NCBI GenBank assembly: GCA_037501455.1
Contig: CM074860.1
Location: 24,635,001-24,699,000, forward strand
Direction of reading: 5' to 3'
DNA from: Lantana camara
Taxonomy: Eukaryota > Streptophyta > Magnoliopsida > Lamiales > Verbenaceae
Length of the DNA stretch: 64,000 nt
A model generated the notes under the pieces. It searched no databases, had not been told where the DNA came from, and worked only from the letters and a program-made list of their open reading frames with translations. Each line of letters opens with the position of its first letter. Positions within the stretch are counted from its first letter, which is position 1. Shown piece after piece: positions 58,052 through 64,000 of this stretch. A program made the position numbers and the translations under genes.

Positions 58052-58922
58052 TGAACTTCTCCATCACATGTTAATGTTTCATATACATTCTATATCACGT
58101 TTATCACATTGTCGTGTGTCGTTATGGTAATATTGAGTCTCACACTAATTCTGTTACACAGATCTTGGTCAGACTGGAGACGAGGCCGGGCAGTGAGATC
58201 CTCGTATCTTTCTTTTTGCTTATCAGGTGTGTTTCTCTTCTATTATTTAAGAAATGTCCCGATATACCCTAAGGTGCAAGATTTCGGCCAAATATATATA
58301 TATAATATATATATATATATCGAGTCTTTCAAAGAGTCAATGTTTTCCACGTAAAGCCTTTACTTTATGAACCCCACCTAATGTTTTGGCGAGAATTGAT
58401 TGATCACAATGAATGGGGGCCCTGGAACTTAGTGTACGTGGCTAACCGCGGAAGCAAGGGCTGACGGGGATCCCGTGCACTAGTTCAACCAAACCACGAT
58501 GTTACCGGCCCTCGCTAGGAGATTAGCGGGGAACGGGAATCGGGCTTTTGGGGATTCATGTACCCCACTAGCCATAATGAATGGGTGGTCGGGCCTTGCA
58601 AACCCCATCCACTAACCGGAGGAAAAAGGATTATGTGAATGATTGAACGAACGATCAATGATGGTGCACAAAAGATTATATGGGTGATAATTAATGATTA
58701 AATGGTTAATGATACACGAGGTGCAGGTTGGAGACTTAGCCATTCGCCGGCTCACGAATGACCTAATAAATAAAAATGATTGTTATAATCCCGTCCCTTG
58801 TCTTTCTTAGTTTTCACCCACTTGGGACTTGATTTAAAAACCTCGTACGGGATTATAGCTTACATGTATGTGCTTAAATTCCGCAGTATTATTATATTAT
58901 GCCTATTTTATACCCACCAATC
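58052..58922 (+). mobile_element. Sense gypsy LTR fragment
   Basis: Starts inside the predicted intron 1. It carries acceptor GTTACACAG/A (58161/58162), exon 2 (58162-58226, 65 nt) and donor TCAG/GTGTGT, then intron 2 sequence reverse-complementary to blocks at 42130-42720. It stops at TATACCCACCAATC, where an antisense LTR begins. Confidence 0.75.
58162..58226 (+). other. Predicted LTR leader exon 2 (65 nt)
   Basis: CTGTTACACAG/ATCTTGGTCAGACTGG at left, TTGCTTATCAG/GTGTG at right. It aligns with the exon at 33803 (AGCTTGATCCGGTTG). Confidence 0.45.
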
Positions 58923-59915
58923 TCCGCTCACGGGAACGGCCGTTCCGGTTCTACGCTTGAGCTGGGAACGGCCGTTCCCAGCTCCCCAAATTCTCCCCGC
59001 GGCTCTGAAAGAAATTGGCTGAAATGTCTCCTGGGAAGGGTCGTCCCCAACTCCAGTTCAACACGGGAATGGCCATTCCCATCTGGTTCGTCCAAAAAGA
59101 AGCAGAAACAGCAGCAATGGTGCCTGGAGCTCCAAATCAAAAACCAACACACCCCAAACCACTCCAAAACACCCGAAATTCATACCACGGACCAAGTAAA
59201 CACGTAAGTCACATATTTGCACGTTAGAACTCGAAAAAAGGCCATGAACATATAAAACTCATACCCCGGTTACTATTCATCATCTTCCCAAATCATCACA
59301 TAGGCATAAATCCGAGGCACAATCAAAATAAAGGACGTAACGAATAGAGCACGAATCTTACCTTAGGTCGTTGATCAGACTGTTGGATCTTGCAAACCCG
59401 AGCTTGAGGTCTTGGAGCCAAAATTAGGAATTTCTTTCTCTCTTCCTTCATGGCTGCTAATTGATCGATCAAAAATGGGGAAAAACGATAAGGCTGGCCC
59501 TTTTAGGGCTGGTCAATCGGGTCGGGAAAACGGGTAGGGTCAAGCGGTATCCGATCCAACAGGATCGGATTTTAAAACGGTTGGGCAATCAAATAGCTTT
59601 AGAAAAATAGAAGGTTAAGTATTTGAATCCGAATCACCGAAACGAACTTAATAATAAGGTTGGAATTTGAATCCGAATTCCCGGGCTCAAGGTAGCCACG
59701 AAGGCCTCAAACACCTTAATTAAAATTAGGCTCCTATCTTGCAATTATTGGACAATTGAGTCCAAGTACAATTTAAATAAATTTTAAAGCGCACATAATT
59801 AAATAAAATCACACGTTGACACGTTTAACATGAGACGTCACATAAATCACATAATTACTGAATTAAACTCTCTCATGACATCGTACCTGACTTGTCGGGA
59901 AAACAGGGCGTTACA
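58923..59915 (-). mobile_element. Antisense 3' LTR fragment with adjoining PPT
   Basis: Ends GGGCGTTACA at 59915 and is followed by ACCTCTCCCCCTTAA, whose reverse complement is a polypurine tract (TTAAGGGGGAGAGGT). It is therefore the start of the 3' LTR of a reverse-strand gypsy element. Minus-strand donor CTAAG/GTAAGA lies near 59363. Only about 1 kb is present. Confidence 0.82.
58932..59080 (-). repeat. Four near-palindromes of GGGAACGGCCGTTCCC type
   Basis: 58932-58947, 58964-58979 (perfect), 59033-59048 and 59065-59080 (GGGAATGGCCATTCCC, also perfect, with a compensated C-G to T-A change). Confidence 0.9.
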
Positions 59916-60340
59916 ACCTCTCCCCCTTAAGAAGGACCTGTCCTCAGGTCCACTGCCTCGAGTTCTGGACTCTAAGAAAAACTCTCTGTGTTCATCCCAC
60001 GTGGGGTTCATGATATCCCGATAGAGATTAGTTCAGAAAGGTCTTCAAGCACAAGGGGAGTCTTGAACGAACTCTACAAGCTGATGACGATCTTGATCCG
60101 AATATGAGTAGTCCGGACATCTCGCATGATAGGAGGGTCTACACGAGATTCAGCTCCCACCGTTTGATCTATCCTAACCATCCCACGCTCGGTATCACAA
60201 GTAGAGTAGTTAACGAACTTCCACCACTCATTCTCCAACCCAAACGGGTCCTCCATCATCACATCAACTTCATGGTTTGAAGTTGGTTTCTTGAACCTCC
60301 ACTAGCTTCAAAACATGGTCTCCAAAGACCCATTGCACAG
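59916..60340 (-). mobile_element. 3' end of an antisense gypsy internal region
   Basis: Bounded at left by the PPT (59916-59930). Minus-strand translation near the PPT gives GPEDRSFLRGRGC, a typical read-through of plant gypsy tails. A 62-codon minus-strand frame at 60074-60262 (includes EDPFGLENEWWKFVNYSTCD) may be a C-terminal piece, but I do not recognise a chromodomain or other family in it. Confidence 0.6.
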
Positions 60341-60740
60341 CACGGCCCTCATTTCACCGTGTGACTAAGGCACTCGCTCACTCCAAAGCAATAACAAATA
60401 GCCATAAACTACATACAACAATAATTAAGAATATGCGTGATCTACGTGATATGCATGTTGAAATGTATCGTTCACCGTTGATTGGGAATCTTCTTTCATT
60501 TTGTTCCGATTTGATACTTGACTCGTTGTTGAAGATCTATCTAATCATAGTGCCTTGTCTCGAGTTGCCCATTATTTCCAATACTTTGGTGATCACCCGG
60601 TTTCTCTTCCACTATCTACCTTTTAATCCAATTACCATACCCCAGAAAAACCAATGTAGATATAAACATTTTCGTGATTACTCGGCCTACAACCCGCAAT
60701 CAAGTTATTCATCCTCTCTAACCCACGTTCCGGCAATTTA
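60341..60740. other. Unassigned stretch
   Basis: A 135-codon plus-strand frame overlaps it (60361-60768), but that frame runs into the LTR at 60741 and shows no family motif. I treat it as chance. No repeat partner seen in the window. Confidence 0.4.
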
Positions 60741-63700
60741 TGTAACATCCCGCTCATCCGACTTATAAGGTACGCCACGTTTCAACCTTTTATGTGTTTA
60801 ATTATGTGATTTTGTGTTTTACGTGGCCCTATTTTGGACTCTGTAAGAGTTTAGGGGCCTTTTTGTAATTTTTACCTTTTAGGGGTTTTTCGATCACTGC
60901 TCGTTTGATCGAGATTTCGACCTCTTAAACCCCTTCAACGCGTTCGGGGCATCGAGACGAGTCCGTAGACTCGGAGTTTAGCCCAATTCTGACGTCTTTT
61001 GTCTCTCCTGCTGTTCGTTTTACGTGCAAGGACCCGGGATAAAACACCCGAATCCTTATTTTTCGTACCAAACCGATCAGTAGCTCTCTCTCTCTCTCTC
61101 TACCGGCTCTTTCTCTCTCCTCTCTCACGACACACTCACATACACTCAAGGTGTGATTTCACACACTACTCAAACTCGTTCGTTTCTCGACGGAATTCGA
61201 CGAATGAATAGTTTATTTTGAATATCTCGATGATGCGGTCACAACCGTACCAAGATCTCGACCAACCGATAAGCGGAGGTAGCCCGTTTTGCTGATTTAC
61301 AATCGCGGCTGGAGGGAGGCGGAACCGCCGCGACTTCACCGGCCATTTCGGCGATTTTTGGCGGACTTCCGGCAACACACGCCCTCTGGCCTGAGAGAAG
61401 ACTTCCAGGCGTAATTTTCTGTGTGGGCGGCGCCTCCATCGGGGTGGCGAGGAAGGCCCACGCGCCACCCAAAGCGGGCGGCAGGGTTACTGTAGCGCGG
61501 TGGTTCCGCCTTATTCCGGTGAGTTTTCAGACAACCCTTGATGCTACCCTACCATTTTCGACGTCCTGAATCCAATTCCGGCCTCAGATTGGAGCGAATC
61601 GTGGCGAAAATGGTGGTTCCGGTGTGGCAGCGGTGGCGCGGCTTGTGGCGGAGATTTGGAGCTTTTCCGGTAAGAATTTGGTGTTGGACCCTTCACAAGA
61701 ATTACCCAGCACGATGAGGCCGAGCTTTTTGCGTAGGTGGAGGCCCGAGAACCGGCCATTGGCGGCGGACCGATGGCGGACCGGCTGTGAACCGGGGTCC
61801 TTTTTCCGATGATTTTTTCGATGATTTGGCTAGGGGTTTTCGAAGGCCTCGTTATGGGCTTTCCAATGGTATATTCGGATTTCGTTTTTGTTTTATGATT
61901 TGTGTTTAATTTCAGTTTTTATCGTTGGGATTTAGTTCGGTTTTTCGTCAACGAAGTCCGGCGTGTTTGGTATTTTCTGAAATTGGTTGAGGGCTTTTGT
62001 CGGGCAGGCCGAGGCGCACGTTTCTGTGCTTTCGGGGAATTTTTCGACCACTGGAGGTGGTGGTCCGGCGGCTGCACGTGGCGGTCCGGCAGGTTCCGAC
62101 GGCGGCATTCCGACGCCTTTCGAACAGCGAGTTCCTTTCATCGTGGTGAGTTCAACGACACTTTCCGTTCGTCAATCGGACACTCGGTTTATTTGTTGTG
62201 AATTTATTTATGTAATTGTGATTATTATTTTAATTGCAATAAATTGTTCATTGCTTGATTTGTCTATCAATATGAATTTCAATGTGTACGAAATTATGTA
62301 TTAAATAAATTATGAAATGTGTTGATGTTTTGATTGGCAATGTGAGTCCTGGCTTGTTGAATTTGTTAATTGTTTAGCCTAGAGGGGAGGTTTGTGTAAT
62401 TTTTTCTGAAATGTGTAAATTTGCATGATTTAATTACTTAAACCCCGTTAATGGAATTTGTTATGTAATAAATGAATTATTTGTGTGACAAATGAAATGA
62501 TATGATTTGCCTTGCCTTTCAGTTCTCTTATTTGCATTAATTGTGCACATAAACATGCCTTAATGTTTTGTTTTGCATGTAATTAATATGAATTTGAACT
62601 CTGCTTATGTGATTGCATTCCTTGAGCATTGTCATGCGTCTCTGTGTGGTTGTCTGAGTCAAGTCTGAGCCAGTGTTGTGTTTTGTGTGTCCAGTTCGTA
62701 TAGGTGCACCCGGGGTGGTGACTTTTGGTCGTGCAGGTTCCGGGGTGTACCAATTGTTGTGTCTTCGGCTTTGTTTGGTACCAGGTGAGGTTTTGGGATT
62801 TTGTTTTAGTTAAAGCTACCTATAACCCTCTGTGCTCGTTTTCAAGCCTGCATGCGATTATTCTATTATATTTATATAATAGATATGTGTTTATACGATA
62901 TGTTTGTGATTTTGTCATACGGTTAAAGGTTTTCGAACTGTACATGTACGAGTATATGTAAGCTGGAAATGTTTTGCAATGAGGCTATGCTCCAAATCGT
63001 GTGTCTTCATACCAGCTGCGGATTAGGATGACACGGAGAGGTACGTTTATAGCATATGCTAAGCTGCAAGGCATGGTATGTCTGATAAGGTACGTAAGTT
63101 ATGTTTATGATTTGATAAGTATGATTTGTAGCGAGTTATGATCTGATATGCTCTGTTCTGATGTGTTGGGCCCCAAGACGTGGGTAAGGGAGACCCGGGA
63201 TGACCATGGGGTCGCCGGTTATGACCCCTGTGCACGTTCTCATTTGAGATATTCACATGCGACCTACGGAGGTTGGGAAGGCGTGGTATCTTGAGCCCTC
63301 GATGGATAACCGGGGAAGGCACAGTGTGGGTTCGCTACCCCGTGTGTGTTTGTATTGGTATGAGTAGTGACGGTTTGCTCCCCGAACTACATGGTGTTAG
63401 GGTTGGATTGTTTATGATATTTGTTTATTTTCCGTTATGATACGTATGATAAGATTTGGAAGTAAGGTGGGAGACCCGTACTCGCCGAGTATATGAATAT
63501 GATTTGTTATGTTGATTATGAAACGGGATAGGAGCTTTCTCTTTCGATATGATACGATTAAGCTCTATATGTTATTGTTTGAATAAGGTAAGATATGTAT
63601 AAGTTTGATTTGAAAATGGTTTGTTCAGTCTGATATGATTTATGATAAGTATAAGTATACGTTTAATTTAAAATGGTACTGGTATGCAAAACCCTACTCC

Positions 63701-63942
63701 CGGTTCATAATCTTTCCTTTGATACTTGCTATGCTCCTTATTATGTATAGTGTGTGTGTGTTTAGCCCCCTCACTCAGTCAGTGGACTGATCCTCGGCCC
63801 ACCTATGTTTTTAGTTTACAGGTGCAGGTTGTTGGAGTTCGAGCTAGGCGGCTTTGAGTCGGGTCTGTCGAGTCTGTGTCGGTCTATTTGATTTGTTAAG
63901 TACTTTGTTTTGGTTTATGTAGGAAACTATGTATATGATATA
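60741..63942 (+). mobile_element. Sense gypsy LTR with GC-rich predicted intron 1
   Basis: Starts TGTAACATCCCGC at 60741. Predicted leader: (CT)n tract 61083-61101; donor CAAG/GTGTGA at 61150/61151; acceptor TGTCCAG/T at 62694/62695; exon 2 62695-62784 (90 nt); donor CCAG/GTGAGG; acceptor TTTACAG/G at 63821/63822 after the TCAGTC-AGTG-GACTGA hairpin (63775-63790). It breaks off at 63942 against another LTR in reverse orientation. The many frames at 61166-62304 reflect GC-richness. Confidence 0.85.
62695..62784 (+). other. Predicted LTR leader exon 2 (90 nt)
   Basis: Between TGTGTCCAG/ and GGTACCAG/GTGAGGTTTTGG. It is longer than in the other lineages; an internal GTGCAG/GTTCCG could serve as an alternative acceptor. 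Confidence 0.4.
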
Positions 63943-64000
63943 TGTAGCACCCCGCACGTGAGGCACCACATCCCCCGCACTAAGGCTCAACACGAGTAAC
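63943..64000 (-). mobile_element. Start of an antisense gypsy LTR at the window edge
   Basis: TGTAGCACCCCGCACGTGAG..., followed by CACATCCCCCGCACTAAGG, matches the LTR sense ends at 26780 and 46191. It continues beyond the window and was probably inserted into the LTR at 60741. The flanking five bases are ATATA. Confidence 0.75.

Noticed and set aside
46186..58056. Target-site duplication for the antisense LTR pair 46191...58051
   Set aside because: Left flank TAAAA and right flank TGAAC differ, so the two ends are not one clean insertion.
60361..60768. 135-codon plus-strand frame as a host gene
   Set aside because: It runs into an LTR start at 60741, has no recognisable motif and no plausible upstream context.
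61166..62304. Several 60-105 codon frames
   Set aside because: GC-rich LTR interior; frames on both strands overlap and none shows a domain.

Overview
The window looks like a heterochromatic, gene-free stretch of a flowering-plant nuclear genome, most likely a eudicot. The evidence is wall-to-wall LTR-retrotransposon sequence with initiator-tRNA-Met primer binding sites (TGGTATCAGAGC), a Tekay/Del-like Ty3-gypsy gag, decayed Ty1-copia pol, a hAT transposase relic and a LINE relic. I find no convincing intact host gene, tRNA, rRNA or CRISPR array. Almost every open frame is a chance frame inside an LTR or a broken retroelement gene.

Layout. 1-8968: antisense fragments of one gypsy LTR family, alternating with a duplicated 650-bp segment ('segment B'), and split by an intact sense solo LTR (2923-6011, 5-bp duplication AATCT). 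8969-32064: a tandem array of a short, non-autonomous gypsy element. Its period is about 3.83 kb (3.06-kb LTR plus 770-bp internal domain), giving six LTRs and five internals. The last LTR carries a nested antisense solo LTR (26780-29853, duplication TTACA) and a foldback MITE with a 110-bp perfect palindrome. 32065-32402: hAT transposase relic abutting the array. 32403-36725: gypsy element with 5' LTR, PBS, broken gag and protease. 36726-39563: reverse-strand copia relic (gag, protease, integrase, start of RT), with a 26-bp minisatellite at its 5' end. 39840-41667: hairpin, a triplicated segment, LINE fragment. 41668-48812: antisense gypsy LTRs plus an inverted copia LTR piece. 48813-57209: sense copia relic with truncated 5' LTR, PBS, RT/RNase H remnants and full 3' LTR. 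57210-64000: more gypsy LTRs in both orientations, an inverted junction near 58922 and the 3' end of an antisense gypsy internal domain.

The most interesting signal is shared by the gypsy LTRs whatever their lineage. Read in the sense direction, each LTR looks like a spliced leader: exon 1, a donor AAG/GTAAG-like site, a 0.7-1.5 kb intron 1, a short exon 2 (72-73 nt in three lineages), a donor /GTGAGG, an intron 2 (730-854 nt in five lineages, about 1.04 kb in a sixth) ending in a conserved TCAGTC...GACTGA hairpin plus a YAG acceptor, then exon 3 running to the PBS. In several lineages intron 1 carries 4-8 short near-palindromes. Their arms differ between lineages, and sometimes between units of one LTR, but pairing is kept. 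This is inference from sequence alone and needs transcript data.
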